NCBI GenBank assembly: GCA_030428825.1 | Contig: JAUIEL010000206.1 | Location: 1-10,051 of the forward strand | Origin: a bacterium | GTDB lineage: Bacteria; Planctomycetota; B15-G4; JADJEK01 | Direction of reading: 5' to 3' | DNA: 10,051 nucleotides | In this document: in pieces, positions 1 through 7,145 of the stretch | Numbering within the stretch: the stretch's first letter is position 1 | Layout of the letters: every line of letters begins with the position of its first letter | Program-made: the position numbers and the translations under genes | The notes under the pieces: generated by a model | The model's input: the letters and a program-made list of their open reading frames with translations, nothing else | What the model was told of the DNA's origin: nothing | Databases searched by the model: none

Positions 1-1142
1 AGGCGGACGTCGATGACGTACTCGTTCGCGAACGGTCCGGTCGGCGCGACGGGGAGCGGCTCCTCCGCGCGCGCGGCGGCGAGGGCGAGCGCGGCGACGA
101 GGAGCAGGAGGGCCGCGCCTCGCGTCGAGGGAGGCGGGCCGCGGCGCGGCTTCGGCGCGTCGACGACCGGCGCCGGGTCGGCGTAGACGAGCTCCGGGTC
201 GGGCTCGCGGCCGGCGTCGGCGCGGGCGCGGTAGATCGTGACCAGACCCGCCGTCCGGAGGACGAAGGCGCCGAGCAGGAAGAAGATCGTCGCCTGCTGC
301 AGGACGAGGACCGCGACGTCCGGGTCGATCGCCGGGTCGAAGTCCCACCCGAAGGAGGCGAGCGGGTGGAGCGGCGCGCCCGGGTCGATCCGGCGCAGGA
401 GGAAGTCGGAGACCCCGAGCAGGACGATCGGGACCGCCGACGCCAGCGCGAAGAAGACGAGCAGCGAGATCGGGTTCCGGAGCGAGAACGCGATCCCCCG
501 GAGGTAGCCGGCGAGCATCCCGCGCTCGTCGTCGACGACGCAGCGGATCCGCGCGAACCAGACCGGCAGCACGACCAGGAGGACGAACAGCGCCAGGAAG
601 AAGGCGGTCTTGGCGGTGAGCGTCCAGAAGAGCGTCGCCGCGGACGCGGAGCGTTCGAGCGTGTCGACGAACAGCGCGGTCAGGCCGCTCGACGCGAGCC
701 CGTTCAGCCAGACGAGGATCGCGAGGACGACCGCGGCCGGCACGAGCACCCGGAGGAACGGGAAGACGTGGCGCCCGCACGCGGAGAAGAACGTCATGAA
801 GTTGACCGGCCGCCTGGGGTCGGCGAGGGAGGCGAGGACGCCCCCGGAGAGGAAGACGGTCGCGAGGACGGTGAAGATCGCGCCGACGAGGGCGGCCTTC
901 CCGGCGGCGTCGAACGTCTCGGCGTGGTTCCGGAACAGGTCGGCGACGAACGCGGCGTCGAACGCGGCGAGGAACGGCCGGGTCCCGGTCGACGGCGCCA
1001 GGACCTCCCCGGCGAGGTGGTAGACCGGGACCGCCACGATCGCCGCGAACAGGAGGTTCGCGACGTACAGCAGGACGACGCTCTTCACGCCGGTGATCGC
1101 CCGCCAGACGCCGACGAGGAACGCTTTCGGGGCGAGCAGCAT
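1..1142 (-). CDS. Polytopic inner-membrane protein, C-terminus cut by window edge
   Basis: An open frame runs from an ATG at 1142 leftward off the window (380 full codons, no stop). A GGAG sits about 8 bases upstream of the ATG. The product is very hydrophobic, with about six membrane segments near residues 20-43, 83-106, 127-150, 170-197, 224-249 and 276-304. A positively charged cytoplasmic-looking loop (about 305-341, rich in Pro and Arg) follows. Then comes a short hydrophobic stretch (343-357) ending in A-R-A before E360, which looks like a signal peptide, and the start of a probable soluble extracytoplasmic domain (FANEYVIDVR). I recognise no family and no transport or catalytic motif. 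It resembles the uncharacterised membrane proteins of about 300-400 residues common in GC-rich environmental bacteria. It is divergent from the lipoprotein at 1495. That it is a coding gene is likely; its function is unknown. Confidence 0.8.
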   Translation of the reverse strand, partial: MLLAPKAFLVGVWRAITGVKSVVLLYVANLLFAAIVAVPVYHLAGEVLAPSTGTRPFLAAFDAAFVADLFRNHAETFDAAGKAALVGAIFTVLATVFLSGGVLASLADPRRPVNFMTFFSACGRHVFPFLRVLVPAAVVLAILVWLNGLASSGLTALFVDTLERSASAATLFWTLTAKTAFFLALFVLLVVLPVWFARIRCVVDDERGMLAGYLRGIAFSLRNPISLLVFFALASAVPIVLLGVSDFLLRRIDPGAPLHPLASFGWDFDPAIDPDVAVLVLQQATIFFLLGAFVLRTAGLVTIYRARADAGREPDPELVYADPAPVVDAPKPRRGPPPSTRGAALLLLVAALALAAARAEEPLPVAPTGPFANEYVIDVR

Positions 1143-1494
1143 GGGCCTCACTCCGGAGGGGGGGCGCGGATTGCGTCCAGCCTAGCAGTCCGTCGAAGAA
1201 GTGCCGTGGGTGCGAGGCGAGTTCCTCGCGGCCGAGATCGAGGCGCGCCTCCGGAGGGCGCATCGCCGATTCATCTCGATCCGGATGATGGGGTCGACGC
1301 AGGGATCGGCCGCGAGGAGCCGCCGCCGCCCCCGCGTGACTTCCTCGACGGGCCGCCACGGGTCGACGCCCGGCCGAGGAAGGCGGGAGCGCCGCGTCCG
1401 GGCGTTTCGACCGGGGTCGCCCGATCGCCGGGTTGGGGATTCCCTTCGGGCCGGCGCTCCTCTAGGTTTCTCCGACCCAGATATGGAGGAAACC
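1143..1494. other. Divergent intergenic region without a credible gene
   Basis: These 352 bases separate two divergent genes. Open frames cross the region on both strands, but they only reflect the lack of stop codons in GC-rich DNA. None begins with a ribosome binding site or gives a plausible protein. A 6-base-pair inverted repeat (CGGGCG 1399-1404 with CGCCCG 1418-1423) is visible. Promoters for both flanking genes should lie here, but I find no convincing -35/-10 pair and no sigma-54 GG/GC element. Confidence 0.5.
1485..1490 (+). promoter_or_regulatory. Ribosome binding site of the small lipoprotein
   Basis: GGAGGA lies 4 bases before the ATG at 1495. It fixes the start there, because the same frame is open from farther upstream. 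A signal peptide begins exactly at this ATG. Confidence 0.75.
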
Positions 1495-1845
1495 ATGCGC
1501 AAGACGATCGCGATGCTCGGACTCGGGGCCGCGTTGCTGGCCGCGGGCGGCTGCTACCTGGGCGGCGAGCCCTGGCCGTCGACCGAGGACGCCAAGGCGA
1601 TCCGCGTGCTCGAGCAGCCGGATCCGCGCACGCTCGACATCTACGGCCACGTCACCACCCAGCGGACCGTCGCGCCCGAGGACTGGCAGCAGGGCGAGCA
1701 GCTCACGATCGAGAAGCTGAAGTACGAGGCCCTCCGCCAGTACCCGGACACCGCCGTCCTGTTCGAGGTGTACGTGATGCCCGGCGACGACTCGAACACC
1801 TACCACGCCAGCGCGATCGCCGCCCGCCGCCGCGGGCAGCAGTAG
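1495..1845 (+). CDS. Small putative lipoprotein, unknown function
   Basis: This encodes 116 residues. M-R-K is followed by a hydrophobic core (residues 5-17) and A-G-G-C with Cys20 as the probable lipidation site. The lipobox is imperfect because -3 is Ala rather than Leu. The frame is open back to 1201, but the GGAGGA at 1485-1490 and the signal peptide place the start at 1495. The mature part is about 97 residues and looks alpha/beta: a helix-strand region around residues 30-52, a helix at about 66-80 (LTIEKLKYEALRQYP), a strand at about 82-90 (AVLFEVYV), and a basic tail ending RRRGQQ. This helix followed by a Val-rich strand recalls small envelope lipoproteins with an A-x-x-x-x-x-D-A-V-x-x-V pattern, but I cannot name a family. 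It is likely envelope-anchored, and a hairpin follows it. Confidence 0.8.
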   Translation: MRKTIAMLGLGAALLAAGGCYLGGEPWPSTEDAKAIRVLEQPDPRTLDIYGHVTTQRTVAPEDWQQGEQLTIEKLKYEALRQYPDTAVLFEVYVMPGDDSNTYHASAIAARRRGQQ

Positions 1846-1866
1846 GTCCCTCCGAGGCCCTCGGGA

Positions 1867-1901
1867 CGGCTCCGGCCCGCCTCCGCGCGGGTGCGGAGCC
1901 G
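1867..1901 (+). terminator. GC-rich hairpin after the lipoprotein gene
   Basis: CGGCTCCG (1867-1874) pairs with CGGAGCCG (1894-1901). A further CCCGC/GCGGG stem can form inside the loop. It starts 21 bases after the stop at 1845, which suits a transcription terminator. The downstream tract (CTTCGTGTC) has few T residues, so intrinsic termination may be weak or Rho-assisted. Confidence 0.55.
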
Positions 1902-1995
1902 CTTCGTGTCCGGGCCGTTCGATTCGACCCTCAAGACCGGTCGCCGGTGATCCGATGGGAGGCATTCGAGCCTCACCCCGACCCTGGATCCACCC

Positions 1996-2853
1996 GTGCC
2001 GACTGCCGTCGCCGATGTCGCGCTCGCCGAGCTGGTGTGCGCCCTGGAGGATGTCCGCCACGACTCCCTCCGGAGCTCGTTCCAGGGCCTGCGCTCCGAC
2101 CGCGCCTTCGCGACGTTCCTCGCGGAGTCGTGCCTCCTGCGCGGCGGGAGGGGGCCCGGGCGGCGGGCGGAGACCCTCCGGCGCGCCCTGCGGGACGATC
2201 CGGAGGAGCGGGCCGAGCTCGATCGGTTCGTCCTCGACTCGACGGCCCTCGCCGCCCTCCGCGCGCGTCGCGTCTTCCTCGGGCGGGAGCTCCGACACCG
2301 CGAGCGCCGCGCCGACCGGTCCCGTCCGTTCCGGGCCGCGTCGATCGGCCTCGGGGATCACGGCGCGCTGATCGACCTCCTGGCGAACCCGGTCCCGGCG
2401 ACGGCGCCGGTCGAGGCGGCGATCGTCGACGTCGACGAGGAGGGCGTGACGGACGCGCTCGACCGGGCGCGGGGTGAGGGCGGCCGCGCCACGGTCCGGG
2501 GGGCGTCCGGGGACCCTCGGGCGCTCGACGACGAGCTCGCGCCCCGTTCCCAGGACGTGATCGTCGTCCCGGCCCACCTCGACTTCGTGTCGGCCGACGA
2601 CGCGGCGGAGGTGATCCGCCGGGCGTTCGACCGTCTCGCCCCCGGCGGCGAGCTCCTCACCGGCCACTGGCACGACGATCTCACGCCCCGGGACCGGCTC
2701 GTGCTCGAAGGGCTGCTCGGGTGGGCCCCGGTCTTCCGGCGGCCGCGCGCGCTGGCGCGGATGGTCCAGGGGTTCGCCGGGGAGCGCGGCGCGACCGTCG
2801 CCGGCTGCCTCCGAGGCCCGAACATCTTCTTCGTGATCCAGCGGCCCGTCTGA
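1996..2853 (+). CDS. Class I SAM methyltransferase-like protein with unusual motif I
   Basis: This encodes 285 residues from GTG 1996, the first possible start after the in-frame stop at 1948. No good Shine-Dalgarno site is close; GGGAGG at 1957-1962 is too far. An Arg-rich helical N-terminal half (1-110) precedes a Rossmann-like half. In that half, A-S-I-G-L-G-D-H-G (115-123) stands where methyltransferases carry the glycine-rich SAM loop, IVDVD (143-147) is the acidic end of strand 2, and DVIVVPAHLDFVS (187-199) followed by DRLAPGGELL (212-221) is the typical strand 4 to strand 5 region. The layout resembles methyltransferases that act after a helical N-terminal domain, including those near fatty-acid methyl ester signalling, but no substrate can be assigned. 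The motif I loop is not a clean GxGxG, so SAM binding may be weakened or lost. It converges on the DUF309 gene. Confidence 0.75.
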   Translation: MPTAVADVALAELVCALEDVRHDSLRSSFQGLRSDRAFATFLAESCLLRGGRGPGRRAETLRRALRDDPEERAELDRFVLDSTALAALRARRVFLGRELRHRERRADRSRPFRAASIGLGDHGALIDLLANPVPATAPVEAAIVDVDEEGVTDALDRARGEGGRATVRGASGDPRALDDELAPRSQDVIVVPAHLDFVSADDAAEVIRRAFDRLAPGGELLTGHWHDDLTPRDRLVLEGLLGWAPVFRRPRALARMVQGFAGERGATVAGCLRGPNIFFVIQRPV

Positions 2854-2872
2854 CCGCCCGCGCGGCTCGGGG

Positions 2873-3397
2873 TCACTCCCGCGCCGGCGAGAGGACCGGC
2901 CACCGCGCCGACTCCCCGTCGAACCACGCCTCGACCTCGGCCGCGAACCGGTCGAGCGGCACGCCGAGTCCGTCCGGCGCTCCCGCGCGGGCGGCGCGGC
3001 GGAGCTTCTCCGTGCCGCGGCGGGAGAGCCGGCACGCCCCCGCCTCCGCGCCGATCCCCGCCTTCAGGTGGGCCGCCGCGACCTGGATCAGTCCCTGCAG
3101 CACGAGCCGCTCCCGGCGTCCTCGCGGGGTGCGGCGCCACTGGTCCTCCCACGCCTCGTGCGCCTCCCAGAACCAGCCGTGGTTGTAGAGGTCGCAGGCG
3201 TGGAGGTACTCGGCGTGGCTCGACCACGAGGACTCGTCGGGCGGCGGCGTCCCGTCCGCCGGGCGTCCGTACGAGTGGCCGGCCGGGTCGGCGGTCGGGT
3301 GGGGGTGGCGGCCGGGGACGAACCGGTACGGAGGGAAGCTCCGTCCGGGGGCGAGGCGCGGGGTCCCCGCGATCGGGAGGGGCGGCGGCGCGGGCAT
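2873..3397 (-). CDS. DUF309 domain protein
   Basis: This encodes 174 residues. The core matches the DUF309 pattern of an all-helical protein: YNHGWFWEAHEAWEDQW (71-87), with the family's aromatic/Glu-His-Glu-x-Trp-Glu signature, then QGLIQVAAAHLK (101-112) and a Gly/Ala-rich helix (114-133). The N-terminal part is Pro-rich and holds YRFVPGRHPHP (24-34) and DPAGHSYG (37-44), a leader also seen on some DUF309 proteins. The function of the family is not established. The conserved His and Glu residues have been read as a possible metal site, but that is speculative. The ATG at 3397 has no strong ribosome binding site. The gene lies 63 bases downstream of the large multidomain gene on the same strand, so co-transcription is possible. 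Its stop is 19 bases from that of the convergent methyltransferase-like gene. Confidence 0.85.
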   Translation of the reverse strand: MPAPPPLPIAGTPRLAPGRSFPPYRFVPGRHPHPTADPAGHSYGRPADGTPPPDESSWSSHAEYLHACDLYNHGWFWEAHEAWEDQWRRTPRGRRERLVLQGLIQVAAAHLKAGIGAEAGACRLSRRGTEKLRRAARAGAPDGLGVPLDRFAAEVEAWFDGESARWPVLSPARE

Positions 3398-3460
3398 CCG
3401 GACCGTTCTACCAGGACGTCGGGGGAGGGCGCGCCGGGACCCGCCGCCGCGGACCGCCGG

Positions 3461-6400
3461 TCAGGCGCCGAGGAGGGCCGCCCGGCCGTCGCGGGTCAGG
3501 ACGAGCACCCCCTCGGGGACCACGAGGGCCGCCGCCTCGGCGACGTCGTCGAACCGGTGGCGGAAGAGGAGGGTGCCGGTGCTGAAGTCGAACACCGAGA
3601 GGTGCGCGCTCCGGTCGGTCACGTAGAGCCGCCCGCCCGCGAGCGTCGGCGACGCGGAGGCCCAGTCCTCGACCTCGACCTCGAGCCGGGTGTCGCCGGT
3701 CGTCCCGTCGAGGACGAACGCGCGACGGCCGGCCGCGAAGACGACCGCGTCCGCCGAGGCGACCGGCGCCGACGCGGACGCGTCGCCGAGCGAACGCTCC
3801 CAGACCACGCGGCCGGTCGAGGGCTCGATGCCGAACAGCGTCCCGGAGTCGTCGGCGGCCACGAACAGGTCGCCGGCGAGGACGAGGCCGATCACCGGCG
3901 CCGCGCGTCGCGGGGTCGAGTACGCCGTCTGACCGCTCGCCGTCACGCCGACGACCGAGCCGTCGGAGCGTCCGACCGCGATCATGCCGGTCCGCTCGAC
4001 CGGCCCGGCGCGCAGCGGCCCCGGCACGGTCGCCACCCGGCGCGAGCGCCCCGCCCCGTCGACGCGATGGATCTCGCCGGTCCGCGTCGCCACGAGGAAG
4101 TCGTCGGACGAGGTCGCCCAGGGGCGGGCGATCGGCGGCTCGGCGAGCTTCGAGCTCCCGCGCGGCGCGAGCGAGTCGACGTCGTACGTCAGGAGGTTCC
4201 CCTCGCCGGTGGCGACGAGGATCGCGCGGCCGGCGCGCGCCGGGGCGACCGCGATCCCCATCAGCGAGCCGGTGTCGACCGTCTGCGACACGGTGCCGTT
4301 CCGGAGGGAGATCTTCAGGAGGCGCCCGCTCCGGCCACCGGCGAGGACGTGTCCGGTGAGGGGGAGCGCGTCGACCTCGACCGGCGCCTCCAGCTCGACG
4401 TCGAACCGGCCCTCGCGGAGGAGGTCGAGCCGACGTTCCGGCGGCGAGGCGGCGGAGACCTCGATCTCGGTCGGCCGGAACCCCGGCGCCTCGACGGTCA
4501 GGGCGATCGGATCGAGCGCCTTCGGCCAGACGATCATCGGCGCCACGCCGAGCGTGCGGGTCCGGTCCTTCAGGGTCGCCCCGGCGGGGAGGGTGGTGAC
4601 CCGCACCGGGAAGCCGACCCGGTCCTCGACCTCGAGGTCGGGGAGCTCGGCGGCGAGCGCGCGGATCGCGTCCTGCGCCTCCGCGACCGCGCCGCGCTCG
4701 AGCATCGTCGCGACGTCGGCCTGCACCTCGCCGGCGCGCTTCACGGCGTCGCGGCGCTCCACGAACGTGGCGCGGAGCGGCCCGTCGCCGTAGCCCCGGA
4801 GGAGCCGGTCGTACCCCTCGGCGGCCCGCGCGAACTCGCCCGCGAACTCCGCGCGTTCGATCTCGCGGTAGTCGTCGGAGAGGACGTCGAGCGCCTCGTT
4901 CCGGGAGCGGCGGTGTTCGATCGAGTCCATCGCCGGACGGACCTTCTCGAGGACGGTCAGGCACGCCGACGCGAGCGACCGGAGGCGGTTCCCGTCCTCG
5001 ATCACCGAGTCCTGGGGGATCCCCTCGAGTTCGCCGAGGAGCGCCCTCAGTTCCAGGAGGCGGCTCGCCGCGAACGCCTCCCCGTACTTCGCCACCGTCT
5101 CGTCGAGGAGCGAGTCGTCGTCCGGCTCCTCGAACTTCGCCGCCAGCGTCGCGATCGAGTCGTGCGCGTCCTGCAGGCCGACCGTGATCCCGTTCGCCCG
5201 CGTCCTCAGCAGCGACTTCACCTGGGCGTTCGCCGTCGGCTCCTCCTCGAGGCGACGGACCAGGCGGACCGCGTCCGCGAACCGCCACCCCTCGACCGCC
5301 TCGAGCACCTCGTTCAGCTCCTTGCGGATCGTGTCGTCGCGCTTGCTGCGCTCGGCCGACGCCTTGTCGCGGAGCATCGCGCGCGCCTGACCGAGCATCC
5401 GCTCGCCGGCGAGCTGGTCGTCCCGGTCCTCGATCCTCGGGAGGAGCGCGACCAGCTCCGCCTCCGCGAGGCGCGCCTCCCCGCGCTCCAGGAGCTGGGT
5501 CGCCGCGTCGAGCCGCCCGCGCAGGCGTTCGTCGGCCATCCGCCCGAAGAGCGACACGACCAGCCACGTCACCGCGGCGAGGGTCAGGACGCCGACCATG
5601 ATCCACGCGGCCCGGATCCGGTTCCGGCGGAGCTTCAGCCGGGCGAGCTCCTTCTTGACGTCGGTCCGCCCCGGGTCGAGGAGGAGGATCGCCTCGAACA
5701 GCGACGCCGCGCGCGGCTTGGTCCGTTCGGCGGCCGCCTGCGACAAGACCTCCGCGCCGTGCTCCTCCATCCCCGCCTTCTGGCAGTAGATGACGAACGC
5801 GCGGTCGAGCAGCGGCGCGTCCGGGTTCTTCCGCGCGGCGCGCGTCCCGTACTCGACCGCCTGCTGGAACCGCTCGGCCGCCGCCGCCCGCTCGGCGAGG
5901 CTGGTGAGCACCTTCACCTCGGCGTCGACCTCCTCGCGGACCTCGTGGATGTCCGCGAGCGTCTCGAGGACGCCGGTGTGGTTCGGGTCGAGGTCGCGGG
6001 CGCGGATGACCTGCGTGTACGCGGTCTCCGGGTTCCCCTCCGCGAGGAGGGCGCGCGCGCGGACGAGCAGGACGGAGACCGCGGCGGTGACCGAGCGCGC
6101 CCGGACCAGCAGCTCGCCGACCTCGTCGAGGCGGGGGTCGTCCGGCTTCAGGCGGCTGCGGGCGACCTGGAGGAGGCGCGTGGCCCAGTCCGACTCCTGC
6201 GACGGGTCGAGGTCGCGGGCGAACCCGATCAACTCGTCGGAGGTCGGCGGGCGGAGGAGGTCCCGCTCGGCGAGGCGGGCGACCTGGCGTCGCACGTCGA
6301 ACCGGCTCATCAGGAGCCGCTCCGAGATGTCGAGCGGGGTCATCCGGCCGTCGAGGAGCTTCGCGACCTCCGCGTCGACGTCGTCCGGCGCGTCCCCGAG

Positions 6401-6946
6401 GAGGATCCAGTGCGCGTCGTCGTCGCCGAGGAACTGGCGGATCATCGCCGTCTCGTCGAGGCGCCGGGCCGCCTCGAAGATCACCTCCTCCGTCCGGAAG
6501 AAGCACTGGGGCGGGATCCCCTCGACCGGCACCTCGCCGTCGTCGAACTCGAACTCCATCTTCTGGAGGTTGAAGACCTCGAACAGCTCCTCGAGGACCT
6601 CGTTCCGCAGGATCGCCGCGCCGTCGTCGAGCGGCAGCGCCTCGGCCTCGTCGAGCAGGCAGAGGAACGGGATCGAGGTGAACTGATCGGCGTCGGAGCG
6701 CCGGGTCTCGGTCAGGGCCTTCCGGAGGGTCGCCTTCCCGACGCGGCCGCTCCGTTGGAGGAGCTCGGCGAGACGTTCGGCCTGGAACGCCCGCGCGTCG
6801 AAGTGCGTGACCCCGCGCTGCGAGAACAGGATGCGGTACTCCAGGCCCTCGCCGTTGAGGTGGAGGAGGCCGAGCTGTCCGTTCTGCGACAGCGTCTGGA
6901 AGATGTCGGCGAGCAGGAGGTTGCTCGTGTCTCCCTTGAGCGCCAT
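3461..6946 (-). CDS. DUF4388/PATAN, TPR, single-TM, PEGA-like, beta-propeller membrane protein
   Basis: This encodes 1161 residues. The start is supported by the N-terminus MALKGDTSNLLLADIFQTLS, typical of DUF4388 (PATAN), and by GAGGAGG upstream, though its spacing of about 13 bases is long. In order: DUF4388 (about 1-165, ending EVIFEAARRLDE); winged-helix-like region (about 190-233); TPR-like helical repeats (about 255-435); an Arg-rich stop signal and one membrane segment (about 447-468); a helical, partly coiled stalk (about 470-770); a PEGA-like beta domain (about 778-832, TTLPAGATLKD then LTVEAPGFRP); and a beta-propeller (about 850-1161) with PQQ-type blades, e.g. IEPSTGRVVWERSLG (1040-1054). 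There is no N-terminal signal peptide, so PATAN/TPR should be cytoplasmic and the propeller extracytoplasmic. PATAN modules are known from two-component regulators. The propeller probably binds a ligand or protein and shows no enzymatic motif. The role as a transmembrane signalling or scaffold protein is inferred. Confidence 0.85.
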   Translation of the reverse strand: MALKGDTSNLLLADIFQTLSQNGQLGLLHLNGEGLEYRILFSQRGVTHFDARAFQAERLAELLQRSGRVGKATLRKALTETRRSDADQFTSIPFLCLLDEAEALPLDDGAAILRNEVLEELFEVFNLQKMEFEFDDGEVPVEGIPPQCFFRTEEVIFEAARRLDETAMIRQFLGDDDAHWILLGDAPDDVDAEVAKLLDGRMTPLDISERLLMSRFDVRRQVARLAERDLLRPPTSDELIGFARDLDPSQESDWATRLLQVARSRLKPDDPRLDEVGELLVRARSVTAAVSVLLVRARALLAEGNPETAYTQVIRARDLDPNHTGVLETLADIHEVREEVDAEVKVLTSLAERAAAAERFQQAVEYGTRAARKNPDAPLLDRAFVIYCQKAGMEEHGAEVLSQAAAERTKPRAASLFEAILLLDPGRTDVKKELARLKLRRNRIRAAWIMVGVLTLAAVTWLVVSLFGRMADERLRGRLDAATQLLERGEARLAEAELVALLPRIEDRDDQLAGERMLGQARAMLRDKASAERSKRDDTIRKELNEVLEAVEGWRFADAVRLVRRLEEEPTANAQVKSLLRTRANGITVGLQDAHDSIATLAAKFEEPDDDSLLDETVAKYGEAFAASRLLELRALLGELEGIPQDSVIEDGNRLRSLASACLTVLEKVRPAMDSIEHRRSRNEALDVLSDDYREIERAEFAGEFARAAEGYDRLLRGYGDGPLRATFVERRDAVKRAGEVQADVATMLERGAVAEAQDAIRALAAELPDLEVEDRVGFPVRVTTLPAGATLKDRTRTLGVAPMIVWPKALDPIALTVEAPGFRPTEIEVSAASPPERRLDLLREGRFDVELEAPVEVDALPLTGHVLAGGRSGRLLKISLRNGTVSQTVDTGSLMGIAVAPARAGRAILVATGEGNLLTYDVDSLAPRGSSKLAEPPIARPWATSSDDFLVATRTGEIHRVDGAGRSRRVATVPGPLRAGPVERTGMIAVGRSDGSVVGVTASGQTAYSTPRRAAPVIGLVLAGDLFVAADDSGTLFGIEPSTGRVVWERSLGDASASAPVASADAVVFAAGRRAFVLDGTTGDTRLEVEVEDWASASPTLAGGRLYVTDRSAHLSVFDFSTGTLLFRHRFDDVAEAAALVVPEGVLVLTRDGRAALLGA

Positions 6947-7145
6947 GAATCGAACGCGACCTCCTCGCAGGACCCGGATGCACGGTGCCGTACGGACCGC
7001 GATTCCTTATCGACGGGATCGCCGCCGTTCTTGATCCGGGCCGGAAGGGCGGGCGGGAGCGTCGACGGGGCGCCCCGGCGGGCGGGGTTCGGCGCTCCGT
7101 CGGAGCGCGGCCGCGGGGGCGCGGCGACCTCCCGGCGACCGACCG
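6947..7145 (-). promoter_or_regulatory. Intergenic region with a possible promoter for the large membrane protein
   Basis: These 199 bases lie between two minus-strand genes. Reading the minus strand, TCGATAAGG (7013-7005) is the most AT-rich patch and could serve as a -10 element. The matching -35 (TCAAGA, 7034-7029) is poor, so the promoter call is tentative. The GAGGAGG near 6960-6966 is the probable ribosome binding site. A perfect 10-base palindrome, GGGGCGCCCC, lies at 7067-7076. Confidence 0.3.
7092..7108 (-). terminator. Short perfect hairpin after the PqqB-like lipoprotein gene
   Basis: GCGCTCC (7092-7098) and GGAGCGC (7102-7108) form a perfect 7-base-pair stem with a 3-base loop, 38 bases beyond the stop of the upstream minus-strand gene. 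No T-tract follows on the minus strand, so intrinsic termination is uncertain. Confidence 0.35.

Noticed and set aside
1201..1494. N-terminal extension of the small lipoprotein
   Set aside because: The extension is Arg-rich with no ribosome binding site. GGAGGA and a signal peptide place the start at 1495.
366..2477. Plus-strand open frame of 703 codons crossing three genes
   Set aside because: The product is repetitive Arg/Glu/Pro-rich and spans the antisense of the membrane protein, an intergenic gap and an alternative frame of two real genes.
3408..6983. Minus-strand open frame of 1191 codons in another frame of the large gene
   Set aside because: It is Arg/Pro/Gly-rich without domains, while the overlapping 3461-6946 frame has recognisable domains throughout.
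7067..7076. Palindrome GGGGCGCCCC as an operator
   Set aside because: A ten-base all-GC palindrome is expected by chance in DNA this GC-rich, and nothing else supports a role.
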